Source of the DNA: Ochrobactrum chromiisoli
GTDB taxonomy: Bacteria > Pseudomonadota > Alphaproteobacteria > Rhizobiales > Rhizobiaceae
Assembly (NCBI RefSeq): GCF_026241335.1
Contig: NZ_JAPHAV010000001.1
Span: 1 to 64,000 of the forward strand
DNA: 64,000 nt
Direction: 5' to 3'
Numbering within the stretch: the first letter of the stretch is position 1; each line of letters starts with the position of its first letter. A program made the translations under genes and the position numbers. Below the pieces are notes generated by a model. The model made no database searches. It was not told the origin of the DNA and was given only the letters and a program-made list of their open reading frames with translations. Positions 28,229-36,466 of the stretch are shown one piece after another.

Positions 28229-28759
28229 TTACTTGCCCTTGGCGCGTTCAATCGCTTCAACGATGAACTTGCGTGCATAATCTTCATCACCCCAGTCACC
28301 GATCTTCACCCACTTGCCAGGTTCCAGATCCTTATAGTGCTCGAAGAAATGCGCGATCTGCTTGAGCGTGATTTCCGGAAGATCGGAGTAATCATGCACC
28401 TTTGCATAACGCTGCGTGAGGTTTGGCGAAGGAACGGCAATAATCTTCTCGTCCTTGCCGGAATTGTCTTCCATGACCAGAACGCCGATTGGGCGAACAT
28501 TGATCACGCAACCAGGGATCAAGGGACGGGTATTGCAAACCAGAACGTCGATCGGGTCGCCATCTTCCGAAAGCGTGTGCGGCACGAAGCCGTAATTGCC
28601 CGGATAGGTCATAGGCGTATAGAGGAAACGGTCCACAATCAGGGCGCCAGCCTTCTTGTCCATCTCGTACTTGATCGGCTGTCCGCCGACCGGCACTTCG
28701 ATGATCACGTTGACGTCTTCTGGCGGATTGTTGCCGATGGAGATAGCATCAATATTCAT
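28229..28759 (-). CDS. ppa: inorganic pyrophosphatase
   Basis: Hydrolyses pyrophosphate and so drives biosynthesis. Family I soluble enzyme of 176 residues. [15 protein letters not shown], then [23 protein letters not shown] contains the metal-binding aspartates of the PPase signature; [16 protein letters not shown] and [15 protein letters not shown] follow. AAAGGA precedes the ATG. Monocistronic between two terminators or promoters. Confidence 0.97.
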   Translation of the reverse strand: MNIDAISIGNNPPEDVNVIIEVPVGGQPIKYEMDKKAGALIVDRFLYTPMTYPGNYGFVPHTLSEDGDPIDVLVCNTRPLIPGCVINVRPIGVLVMEDNSGKDEKIIAVPSPNLTQRYAKVHDYSDLPEITLKQIAHFFEHYKDLEPGKWVKIGDWGDEDYARKFIVEAIERAKGK

Positions 28760-28899
28760 GATGGGTCCTTTCGTGTCGCGCTCTGATAACGGGTTTCATG
28801 ATTGCGTGCAAGAAAAACGAAAGTTCAACAAAACGCGGCGAATTGTCATTCTCGTCAGACGAAACAGAGCGGATGGGGATGATTGGGTTGTTGTGAGGA

Positions 28900-29682
28900 T
28901 TATTCACCAAGCTCTTTAAGCCGCTGAACGGCTGTCGGTGGCATCGGCGGAGCATTTGCGTCACGGCTTGCTGCGACCAGAAGGTCATCGCAGGCGTTTT
29001 CCGTCGTCTCGATCAATCGACGCAGGAATTCTTCTTTCTCAAGCCCTGCCGGGATCAGCGGCAGGACGCGACAACGAATGGTTCCCGGAAAACGCAGGAA
29101 TTTACGGCGCGGCCAATAAAGCCCGGCATTATGCGCAATCGGCAGAACCGGAAGGTTGAGCGCTTCATAAAGATGCACAATGCCGTATTTGTATTGCGGC
29201 GGCGCACCGGGCGAGCGACGCGTCCCTTCAGGATAGATAAGAATCTGGCGGCCCTCAGCGATCGCCTTCTGAGCCCCCTTGGTGATGGAATGCAGCGCTT
29301 TCACGCGTGATCCGCGGTCAACGGGGATCATCTCCATCTTGGCAACATACCAGCCAAACAGCGGTATGCGCATAAGCTCACGCTTGAGAATGAGCACCGG
29401 ATCGTCAAGCTGCGGCAAAAAAGCATACGTATCCCACGCCGACTGATGCTTGGGCGCTACAATATAAGCGCCGTGCGGAATATTCTCGAGGCCTTCGATG
29501 ACATAATCGGTGCCAGCGATATATTTCTGCAGCCACAGATTGACCCGTGCCCAAAGTTTGGGAACGATCCACGCCTTCTTGCGTGGGAGCAAAAAATAGA
29601 ACGGCGTATAAAGGATCATCTGCAGCAAAGTGCAGATGTAAAACACCAGATTGAATAAGACGGAGCGCAGATAGAGAAGCAT
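28900..29682 (-). CDS. plsC: 1-acyl-sn-glycerol-3-phosphate acyltransferase
   Basis: Makes phosphatidic acid from lysophosphatidic acid at the inner membrane. 260 residues from ATG 29682; a longer frame would extend into a dispersed repeat. An N-terminal membrane segment is followed by the catalytic H79-x4-D84 in KHQSAWDTY, then motif II GWYVAKMEMIPVDRGSR, motif III IYPEGTRRSPGAPP, and motif IV VLPIAHNAG. No strong ribosome binding site is visible before 29682, so the start is moderately sure. Confidence 0.92.
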   Translation of the reverse strand: MLLYLRSVLFNLVFYICTLLQMILYTPFYFLLPRKKAWIVPKLWARVNLWLQKYIAGTDYVIEGLENIPHGAYIVAPKHQSAWDTYAFLPQLDDPVLILKRELMRIPLFGWYVAKMEMIPVDRGSRVKALHSITKGAQKAIAEGRQILIYPEGTRRSPGAPPQYKYGIVHLYEALNLPVLPIAHNAGLYWPRRKFLRFPGTIRCRVLPLIPAGLEKEEFLRRLIETTENACDDLLVAASRDANAPPMPPTAVQRLKELGE

Positions 29683-29701
29683 CGTATCGGCGAGAACCTT
29701 T

Positions 29702-29737
29702 AGAGCATGTCCAGCAAAAGTGCGTAGCGGTTTTGCG
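29702..29737. repeat. dispersed intergenic repeat, copy C
   Basis: AGAGCATGTCCAGCAAAAGT followed by GCGTAGCGGTTTTGCG has the same order of blocks as copy A (AGAGCATTTCCATCAAAAGT). It lies directly upstream of plsC, between it and ydcF. Confidence 0.6.
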
Positions 29738-29849
29738 AGGAGAATGCGTAAAAACAAAAAGCTTTCCCATGAAAGCTGCAGAAACCGATATATCAGGAAG
29801 TTTTGGATTTTCCATCAGGAAATCCCGCGACACAATGTTCAATTCTGTA

Positions 29850-30758
29850 TCAGCCAAACAGCTTATCCAAGATCTTCGCTCCACCCACACGCATGGCTGC
29901 TCCGAGATATTTCACATATTCAATGAACAGAACCCGCAGCGTGTCGCCCTCGGCAACCCAGCTATGGGGGCGACTTTCGGTATTGACGACCGGATAAGGA
30001 ACAAATTCCACATCCTGCATACGATAGGACATTTCAAGAATGCTGCGCGGGATATGGTAATTATTAGTGACCACGATGACGCGATGATAATTGTTGTTGC
30101 GAATCCAGCGCTCGCTCTGCGTTGCATTGCCCACCGTGTTGAGTGCGGACCGGTCGAGATCAACACAGCAATCAAACAGGCTCTGGTCGAATTGCGTGGC
30201 ACGCTGCAAGGATTTTTCAGTGGTCGATGGATGCACACCGCTGATCAGCAAGCGCCTGCCCTGCTTTTCTTTGAGAAGGTCAAGCGCTGCCTTTATGCGT
30301 GACTGACCACCTGTCAAAACCACAATGGCATCAGCCGATTCTGCTATCACCGGCGATTGCATGCTGGTGACTTTCTCACTGAAGGCAACAAAGCCGATCA
30401 GGAAGGCAACAAGAGCCAGAAAAAGAACAATGGAAACCGGCTGAAGTCGTCGAAATACACGCATCAGGACTGACCACAAAAATTTACCCACCACAGGCGC
30501 AAGAGCCGGTGGTGCATCCGTTGTATGGCTGCGGCGCCACACCACAACACTCGTTGCCGAATCACGGGCAACAGCGCCGGAATGGCTTTTCGCGTCTCTG
30601 CCTGCCTCTGCATCTGTACTTTCTGGATACCCTGCCAATGCCGTCTTCTGAAAGTCGCGTGTATTTCGCTTGTTATCATAACCATCATTGCGGCGATAAC
30701 TCGGAAACTTACCGGAAATTCGCATCTTCCGGCCGCTACTGGCAAAAAAGACAGTCAT
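29850..30758 (-). CDS. YdcF family (DUF218) membrane-anchored protein
   Basis: 302 residues from ATG 30758. The ATG overlaps the ftsX stop (ATGA), which fixes the start and shows coupling. The first 95 residues are basic and low-complexity; one membrane helix follows (about 108-128). The DUF218 domain begins ADAIVVLTGGQSRIKAALDLL and contains LLISGVHPSTTEK, then NTVGNATQSERWIRNNNYHRVIVVTNNYHIPRS. Family relatives such as ElyC/SanA act in envelope maintenance. Placed in the ftsE-ftsX operon, it may act in cell-wall or outer-membrane assembly at division; that is an inference. Confidence 0.85.
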   Translation of the reverse strand: MTVFFASSGRKMRISGKFPSYRRNDGYDNKRNTRDFQKTALAGYPESTDAEAGRDAKSHSGAVARDSATSVVVWRRSHTTDAPPALAPVVGKFLWSVLMRVFRRLQPVSIVLFLALVAFLIGFVAFSEKVTSMQSPVIAESADAIVVLTGGQSRIKAALDLLKEKQGRRLLISGVHPSTTEKSLQRATQFDQSLFDCCVDLDRSALNTVGNATQSERWIRNNNYHRVIVVTNNYHIPRSILEMSYRMQDVEFVPYPVVNTESRPHSWVAEGDTLRVLFIEYVKYLGAAMRVGGAKILDKLFG

Positions 30759-31792
30759 TCGGCACGCACCCCCGGACCGTCCATCGTGGCAAGCTGACGA
30801 ACAACCGTCAAACGACTGGTCAGCATGGTCAGCACACTCACCAGAAGGATGATCGCACCCACGCCAATATAGCCATCGCGGCCAATGGCGAAATTGCCAA
30901 ACATCGCCGCTGCCTGATCACCGGCAGGTGTCGCTATCTGCCGGGATGCCCACCATGAAAACACAAGGAAAACCAGCATCGCGGCCATTCCGCCAAACAG
31001 CGCGCCTTTCAGGGCTGTGCGGAAAAAATGCCATTCAAACTCACGCGCAACGAATTTCGATTCGGCACCGATGAAATGCAGAACTTCGATAATATGCCCA
31101 TTGCCGGACATGGCACCGCGGGTTGCAAAGATAACCGTCAGCACTGTCGCCGCAATCACCAGCGACAACACACCGGTCCCGATCAGCACTGTGGTGTTGG
31201 CCATCGAAACCAGCCTGTCGACCCATGTGCGATGATCGTCAAAACTCGCACTTGGAATGGCGCGGGTGATTTCCGCCCGCATGGTTTCAAAATCCGGTGG
31301 TGAATTTTCGTCAATCGTCACGACAACCAGACGCGGCACTGGCAATTCATCGATATTGAGTCCGCTGCCAAGCCAGGGCTCAAGCAGACGCGCCGTCGCA
31401 TCCTTGTCGATGATGCCCGTGCTTTTCACCCCGGCAAAACCGCGTGCGATGGTGCTTGCATCCTGAAGCGCCTTTTCCATATCAAGACCATCGACTGGGC
31501 GGATCTGAATGGTCGCCTCCCGCGCAATCTGGCTTTGCCATTGCGCAGCCGACGCGCGCACCAGCGTGACACCGCCAAGGGTGAGACAGGCAAGGAAGGT
31601 CATGATCGCAATCACCGCAACCAGCGCCGTGCCAGTTACGCTTCCATCGGGCACAATGGGGCTTGGCCCCTGACGCTTTCTGCGTTTACCGATGCGCACC
31701 AGCAGCATATCCTTGAGATCCTCAAAGCGTATGCGCACATCATCCATCATTTTGCGGAAAGCATTTGGGCGGTTTCTGCCAGCATCAGTCAT
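30755..31792 (-). CDS. ftsX: cell division protein FtsX (ABC transporter permease)
   Basis: 345 residues from ATG 31792, which overlaps the ftsE stop by 8 nt; a longer frame to 31810 lacks this coupling. A cytoplasmic start is followed by helix 1 (about 53-75), a periplasmic domain, and three C-terminal helices (about 200-220, 255-280, 310-332), the FtsX layout. With FtsE it controls peptidoglycan hydrolases during septation. It is the second gene of ftsE-ftsX-ydcF. Confidence 0.9.
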   Translation of the reverse strand: MTDAGRNRPNAFRKMMDDVRIRFEDLKDMLLVRIGKRRKRQGPSPIVPDGSVTGTALVAVIAIMTFLACLTLGGVTLVRASAAQWQSQIAREATIQIRPVDGLDMEKALQDASTIARGFAGVKSTGIIDKDATARLLEPWLGSGLNIDELPVPRLVVVTIDENSPPDFETMRAEITRAIPSASFDDHRTWVDRLVSMANTTVLIGTGVLSLVIAATVLTVIFATRGAMSGNGHIIEVLHFIGAESKFVAREFEWHFFRTALKGALFGGMAAMLVFLVFSWWASRQIATPAGDQAAAMFGNFAIGRDGYIGVGAIILLVSVLTMLTSRLTVVRQLATMDGPGVRAE

Positions 31793-32444
31793 AAATATCG
31801 AGCCGCCCATGTTCGAGAATCATGCGCCGCGCATTGACCTGTTCCATCAGGGAAAGATCATGCGTTGCGATGATGACCGCAGTTCCGGAGCGGTTAAGCT
31901 CGGTGAAAAGCCGCAACAAACGCTTGGCGAGCGGCGGATCAACATTGCCGGTCGGCTCATCCGCCAGCAGCAGTTCCGGCTGATCAATCAGCGCACGTGC
32001 AATCGCTGCACGCTGTTTTTCACCACCCGAAAGAACAGGCGGCAGCACGTTCATCCGGTCACCAAGCCCGACCCAGTGCAGAAGTTCTTCCACCTCATGA
32101 CGATAGGTCGCTTCCTCCTTGCCGCGCACACGCAACGGCAGCGCAACATTCTCATAGGTTGTCATATGGTCGAGAAGACGGAAATCCTGAAATACAATTC
32201 CGATGCGTCGACGAAGAAGAGGCACCTGCTTATGATCAAGACGCGCAACATCCTTGCCAAAAATATTGATAAGCCCGCGCGTTGGTTTCAGCGCCATGAA
32301 CAGCAGGCGCAGCAAAGAGGTCTTGCCGGCACCCGAAGGTCCGGTCAGAAACTGGAAGGAACGCGGCGGAATATGGAAACTGACATCCTTGAGGATCTCT
32401 GGCCCCATGCCATATCTCAGGCCGACATTCTCGAAACGTATCAC
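31785..32444 (-). CDS. ftsE: cell division ATP-binding protein FtsE
   Basis: 219-residue ABC ATPase. Walker A GPSGAGKT is at 35-42, the Q-loop is in RIGIVFQDFRLLDHMTTYENVALPLR, signature LSGGEKQRAAIARAL, Walker B LLLADEPTGNVDP, and the H-loop THDLSLMEQVNAR. The start is GTG 32444, with GAGAAG upstream. First gene of ftsE-ftsX-ydcF. A perfect CtrA box lies 81-95 bp upstream, which fits cell-cycle control of division genes. Confidence 0.95.
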   Translation of the reverse strand: MIRFENVGLRYGMGPEILKDVSFHIPPRSFQFLTGPSGAGKTSLLRLLFMALKPTRGLINIFGKDVARLDHKQVPLLRRRIGIVFQDFRLLDHMTTYENVALPLRVRGKEEATYRHEVEELLHWVGLGDRMNVLPPVLSGGEKQRAAIARALIDQPELLLADEPTGNVDPPLAKRLLRLFTELNRSGTAVIIATHDLSLMEQVNARRMILEHGRLDIYD

Positions 32445-32524
32445 CGCTGTGCTTCTCTAAATTGTCCGCATACTGATAAGGCTGCGGATGAAATCGATAT
32501 CAGAATGACCTTTAACCTCCATGG

Positions 32525-32539
32525 TTAATGTGAGGTTAA
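32525..32539. promoter_or_regulatory. CtrA box upstream of ftsE
   Basis: TTAATGTGAGGTTAA matches TTAA-N7-TTAA exactly. Another TTAA lies at 32512-32515. It is positioned 81-95 bp before ftsE on the minus strand. Confidence 0.65.
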
Positions 32540-32704
32540 TTTGAAGTGAATTCGGGCAGAATCATCTATAAAAATTGCGCGCGCATTGTGTTTTTATAAT
32601 GCAGAACATTCAGGCAAATATGCGGACAGGCGCAACAGAACATGATGCGCCAAAGCCTGCATCGGCTTTAAGCACATCCCAACGCGTCAAATCTGCAAAA
32701 AGAC

Positions 32705-32980
32705 TTATTCCCAGCAGCCGAGATGGCGACCTTTAAGATTATGGGCATCGATGTCCGTTGCAAGACGAGCATCTTCGCGCAGAAGGACCATGGCCGTTCG
32801 CTGCTTGAGATCGATCCGCTGCCAACCGGCACATTCTGTCGGCATGGCAGGCCTGCTGTCGATCCGAACGGTTTCAGACCATGCCGAGGCGGCACAACCT
32901 GACACAACCGCACCCACAGCAACAACCATCACGGATTGTAGAATCAATCTGCATGTTCGTGCCTCAGATTGAATATTCAA
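32705..32980 (-). CDS. small predicted lipoprotein (91 aa)
   Basis: I read this from TTG 32980, because GAGGGAG lies 9 nt upstream; another TTG at 32989 is too close to that site. The N-terminus (NIQSEARTCRLILQSVMVV) has basic residues, a hydrophobic stretch and a lipobox-like VVSGC. The mature part (about 60 residues) contains CAGWQRIDLKQRTA and KGRHLGCWE. It has three or more cysteines and no transmembrane helix. The short, Cys-containing C-terminus resembles small Rz1-like or phage-derived lipoproteins in style, but I cannot name a family. Confidence 0.55.
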   Translation of the reverse strand: MNIQSEARTCRLILQSVMVVAVGAVVSGCAASAWSETVRIDSRPAMPTECAGWQRIDLKQRTAMVLLREDARLATDIDAHNLKGRHLGCWE

Positions 32981-33364
32981 GGCTGGCAACTCCCTCTAAT
33001 GCCCACGAAACACCCGCTTTGCAAAATACATTTTCATCGCAATCAGCTGCATGAAAATCACTTATAGCGTGTGTACACGCACCCCCGCAATATGCAACAC
33101 ACGCGATCACAGCCCTTAAATTAAGGCCGTAAAATGGCCAATTTAAGGGTTGTTCAGGGCTATTTTTCACGATTTACGCTATTAACAGCGATTTCTAATA
33201 TAAATGAAATTCAGTCCGTAACTTACTATCGCCCCTTCAATATAAACGGACGCTAATAAACTATAATAAAAACATAACACATTTTATGTACCAAAAAATT
33301 TGGATATATATTTATAGATATGAATCACATTGGCATTTATCACTGCAACAACACAGGGGCTTCC
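32981..33364. other. 384-bp AT-rich region between the small lipoprotein gene and aqpZ
   Basis: Contains the long palindrome at 33113-33149, an 8-bp palindrome GTGTACAC (33071-33078) and a very AT-rich stretch (33180-33330) that probably holds the aqpZ promoter. No reliable coding frame is seen. Confidence 0.5.
33113..33149. repeat. 10-bp perfect inverted repeat with inner GGCC/GGCC stem
   Basis: CCCTTAAATT (33113-33122) and AATTTAAGGG (33140-33149) pair exactly. Inside, GGCC (33125-33128) pairs with GGCC (33136-33139), giving a 14-bp stem with a two-base bulge. No T-run adjoins it on either strand. It may be an operator or a cruciform-forming element. Confidence 0.55.
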
Positions 33365-34051
33365 ATGTTGAACAAACTGTCTGCGGAATTTTTTGGAACA
33401 TTCTGGCTCGTCTTCGGCGGTTGCGGCAGCGCAATCTTCGCGGCAGCCTATCCCGAACTCGGCATTGGCTTTGCGGGCGTCGCTCTTGCATTCGGTCTCA
33501 CCGTGCTGACAATGGCTTATGCTGTGGGGGGCATTTCCGGCGGCCACTTCAATCCGGCCGTATCGCTCGGCCTTATGGTCGCAGGGCGCTTTCCGGCCAA
33601 AGACCTCATCCCATACTGGATCGCACAGATTTTGGGCGGCGTGGTTGCGGCAACCATTCTCTACCTGATCGCAACCGGCAAAAGCGGTTTCACGGTCGGT
33701 GGCTTTGCATCCAATGGTTATGGCGAACTTTCACCCGGCGGCTACAGCCTCACATCGGCACTGATTGCCGAGACCGTTTTGACGGCATTTTTCCTGATCG
33801 TCATTCTGGGTTCGACGTCTTCATCAGCCCCATCGGGATTTGCGCCGATTGCCATCGGTCTGTCTTTGACGCTGATCCATCTTGTGTCGATCCCGATCAG
33901 CAATACGTCGGTTAATCCGGCCCGTTCGTCAGCCGCAGCGCTGTTTGCTGAAACCGGCGCAATCAATCAGCTCTGGCTGTTTTGGGTCGCACCGCTGATT
34001 GGCGCAGCCATCGGTGCAATCATCTGGAAAGGCCTGCTCGGCAAGGACTGA
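33365..34051 (+). CDS. aqpZ: aquaporin Z
   Basis: Water channel of the inner membrane, 228 residues, six helices. The two pore motifs are NPA at 63-65 in HFNPAVSLG and NPA in SVNPARSSA. The narrow-filter residues expected for AqpZ (F at the start of helix 2, H, R after the second NPA) fit a water-selective channel. The start is ATG 33365 ([21 protein letters not shown]); an upstream ATG at 33320 would add residues outside the family pattern. Convergent with terB. Confidence 0.94.
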   Translation: MLNKLSAEFFGTFWLVFGGCGSAIFAAAYPELGIGFAGVALAFGLTVLTMAYAVGGISGGHFNPAVSLGLMVAGRFPAKDLIPYWIAQILGGVVAATILYLIATGKSGFTVGGFASNGYGELSPGGYSLTSALIAETVLTAFFLIVILGSTSSSAPSGFAPIAIGLSLTLIHLVSIPISNTSVNPARSSAAALFAETGAINQLWLFWVAPLIGAAIGAIIWKGLLGKD

Positions 34052-34066
34052 TCAGTCCCCTGACAA

Positions 34067-34100
34067 ATCTGTCCCGAAAACCAGCCTTTTCGGGACAGAT
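34067..34100. terminator. 14-bp perfect hairpin between aqpZ and terB
   Basis: ATCTGTCCCGAAAA and TTTTCGGGACAGAT pair around CCAGCC. It lies just after aqpZ and before the convergent terB stop, so it is probably a bidirectional terminator, although the T-run is weak on both strands. Confidence 0.65.
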
Positions 34101-34161
34101 ATCAGAGCAGTTTCCGGCAAATGCGCAAAGTGCGGAGCAATCCGCGCACGAAAACGTTGTA

Positions 34162-34641
34162 TCAGGCCTGAGGCGCAGCTTTGTTTCCAGCCTGAACCTG
34201 CGCTTCAATCTGGTCGCGATCCTCGGCCTTGATGCCGATAAGCTCCGCCACACGCCACATCACATCCACCTCAACTTCGCTGGCAACACCATCCGCATAG
34301 ACGATGTTCCACATCAGCGCGATGAAATCGAGACGCGCCTGATAGTCGAGATGGCGTTTGAGAACAGAGGTGAAATCCGACAGGCTGATTGATTCCTGAT
34401 CGGCTTCTTCGGCAGCACGAATGAGCTGTTTGAGTGCATCGCCCTTCAAGCCATATTTCTGCGAAAGCATGGTCGAAAGCTTGGCGCGCTCCACTTCACG
34501 CGCATCCCCATCCGCATCCATGATGTGAAACATCAGTGCAGCGGCAGCCAGTCTTGGATCATCCTCGGAAAATTTCTCGCCGCGCTCTCGCAAACCATTG
34601 CCCGGCAACTCTTTTAAAAAATCCAGCAGACGATCGAACAT
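34162..34641 (-). CDS. TerB-family protein
   Basis: 159 residues, all-helical. Two TerB metal-site motifs are visible: DADGDAREVERAKL near residue 45 and YADGVASEVEVDVMWR near residue 115. TerB proteins bind metal and are known from tellurite-resistance and stress clusters, but this stand-alone short form occurs widely in Rhizobiales without other ter genes. No ter neighbours are present, so a tellurite role is not implied. Confidence 0.88.
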   Translation of the reverse strand: MFDRLLDFLKELPGNGLRERGEKFSEDDPRLAAAALMFHIMDADGDAREVERAKLSTMLSQKYGLKGDALKQLIRAAEEADQESISLSDFTSVLKRHLDYQARLDFIALMWNIVYADGVASEVEVDVMWRVAELIGIKAEDRDQIEAQVQAGNKAAPQA

Positions 34642-34688
34642 TCACCCTCACTACAGGAACAGTTTCGACAAAATAGCGCATCCCGAAA

Positions 34689-34704
34689 AACGCGAAACGC
34701 TCTT
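34689..34704. repeat. dispersed repeat fragment, copy D
   Basis: AACGCGAAACGCTCTT is identical to the right hairpin arm of copy B (around 7169-7184). Only this half is present, upstream of terB. Confidence 0.5.
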
Positions 34705-34818
34705 TAGAAGCATTGAAACTAGCGAGATGGTTACAAGGCACAAGACGTCAAAGCGCCTTGGCTGCGTTTCAGCAGCGCAAGGCGGTACAAGCGTGGTGTT
34801 TAAGCAACAATATTGGGG

Positions 34819-36456
34819 TCAGAAGAGGCGCAAACCATTGTTCTGGCTCTTCTGAGCGGCCTTGTTTTCATCCACACCGGGATCGTCAACAACAATATGA
34901 CCGGGGCGTTTCTTGTTGTCATCTTCGATGTCGGGGTCAGCAAGATCCAGAACGGCTGGCTTCTCAACCTGCTTAATTTCAGGCTTAACCGGCTCCGGCT
35001 TTATCTTCACCGGTTCCGCATCCGGCACAACAACTTCCGCCTCAACCACATCTTCGAATTTCGGCTTTAGCGCATGTTTCTCAACCGGAACGATTGCCTT
35101 GCTTTCTGGGCTGCTGTCAGCAACAGCCTCAGCGATTTCCGGCTTTTCCACTTCAATCACCGGCGAAAGCTGCTCGACTGGCACTTTCCATTCAAAGCTA
35201 TTCAGGCGACCTGTGAGCGGAGACACCGGTGACCATTGCTCAGACACATAGCCGTCTGCCGTCCACGCCGGATCACGCGGCGCTTTAACCGCCTGCGCAA
35301 GCCACTGCCGCACCTTGCCCTGATCGCCCGTTTCAGCCTCTTCAATATCTGCAAGCAACAGATAAGCGCTTTCGCGCGGCGCGCCGCGCAAGACCTGTTC
35401 GGCATTCTCACGCGCCAAGCGATACTCACCCGCCTCATAGGCGGCACGTGCCAGCGCAAGGCTGCCCTCCGCGTTGTTGGAGCGTAGCGCCACCAGATGC
35501 TTTGCCCGTTTCAGGCGATCCTGAACCGTGTCGCCGGCCCGGCCATAAACATAAGTCGAAGCAATATCGGGATGCGGCGAACGCTTCCATGCCGCTTCGA
35601 GAATTTTAGAGCCCTTGCGCACTTCGCCATCGGCAAACAGCGCACGCGCTGCAACAACCGCCGCAGGCACCAGATCAGGAGCCAGCTTGTTGGCTTCAAG
35701 TGCATTCGCCTTGGCTTGCGCATGGTCGACATCGATACTCGCCATGGCCTTTGCCGTGAGAAGCGCTGCACGCTCCTTTTTCACCACGTCTTTTCCATGC
35801 GCCAATGCCTGCTTGCGCGCATCAACGAGTTTCAAGGCACCATCCCAATCGCCATCCGAGCAAAGCTGCCCCATAACAGCAGACGATGCCCACTCAAGCT
35901 GCGGCGCTTCTTTGACGGCTTCCGCCGCATAATGACGAGCGGCCTCACGCGCACCGACACGTTGCGCTTCGATATAAAGGCCCCGCAAGCCCAAAAGCTT
36001 GGTTTCCGGGTCCTCAATCATCGCTTCAAAGCCCTTGCGGGCGTCATCCGTGCGCCCTTCCAGCATGGCCGTCTGGGCTTCAAGAAGCTTGATCAGCGGT
36101 TCCTGATCGGAATTGAGCAGCTTCGCTGCTTGCTTCGTCATGCGGCGCGCAGCTTCCGCATCCCCGGCGCCAGCGGCGATCAGCCCGGTCGAAAGCGACT
36201 GATAACCCCGATCACGGGTGCGCGCACGAAAATGCCGGCGCAGTGTGTAGGGTGACTGGATAATGCTTTTGATCAGCCACCAAAGGATTAAAATTGCAGC
36301 AACAAGTGCCACAACACCGGCAGCAGCGGTAATCAGCGGCACATTGTAATGATTGCCTGCAAAGGTGACATCAAGTTCGCCGGGACGATCCGCAAGCCAC
36401 GAAAAGCCAAATCCCAGAACAACAACGATAGCGAAGTAAAGAATCACACGCAGCAT
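34819..36456 (-). CDS. hemY: HemY-like protein with TPR repeats
   Basis: 545 residues: two N-terminal membrane helices (about 2-22 and 40-63), then a long helical TPR region (roughly 90-400), then a disordered acidic/proline-rich C-terminus with many V-P-x-x and KPE repeats. This is the proteobacterial HemY (Pfam HemY_N), not the Gram-positive protoporphyrinogen oxidase of the same name. Its role in heme synthesis is unproven; TPRs suggest a scaffold. GGAGG precedes ATG 36456. It closes the cluster hemC-hemD-mic60-hemY, 10 bp after the mitofilin-like gene. Confidence 0.9.
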   Translation of the reverse strand: MLRVILYFAIVVVLGFGFSWLADRPGELDVTFAGNHYNVPLITAAAGVVALVAAILILWWLIKSIIQSPYTLRRHFRARTRDRGYQSLSTGLIAAGAGDAEAARRMTKQAAKLLNSDQEPLIKLLEAQTAMLEGRTDDARKGFEAMIEDPETKLLGLRGLYIEAQRVGAREAARHYAAEAVKEAPQLEWASSAVMGQLCSDGDWDGALKLVDARKQALAHGKDVVKKERAALLTAKAMASIDVDHAQAKANALEANKLAPDLVPAAVVAARALFADGEVRKGSKILEAAWKRSPHPDIASTYVYGRAGDTVQDRLKRAKHLVALRSNNAEGSLALARAAYEAGEYRLARENAEQVLRGAPRESAYLLLADIEEAETGDQGKVRQWLAQAVKAPRDPAWTADGYVSEQWSPVSPLTGRLNSFEWKVPVEQLSPVIEVEKPEIAEAVADSSPESKAIVPVEKHALKPKFEDVVEAEVVVPDAEPVKIKPEPVKPEIKQVEKPAVLDLADPDIEDDNKKRPGHIVVDDPGVDENKAAQKSQNNGLRLF

Positions 36457-36466
36457 GGACGCCTCC

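Noticed and set aside
34162-34641. Tellurite-resistance operon suggested by terB
   Set aside because: No terA, C, D, E or Z neighbours; stand-alone short TerB proteins are common in Rhizobiales.
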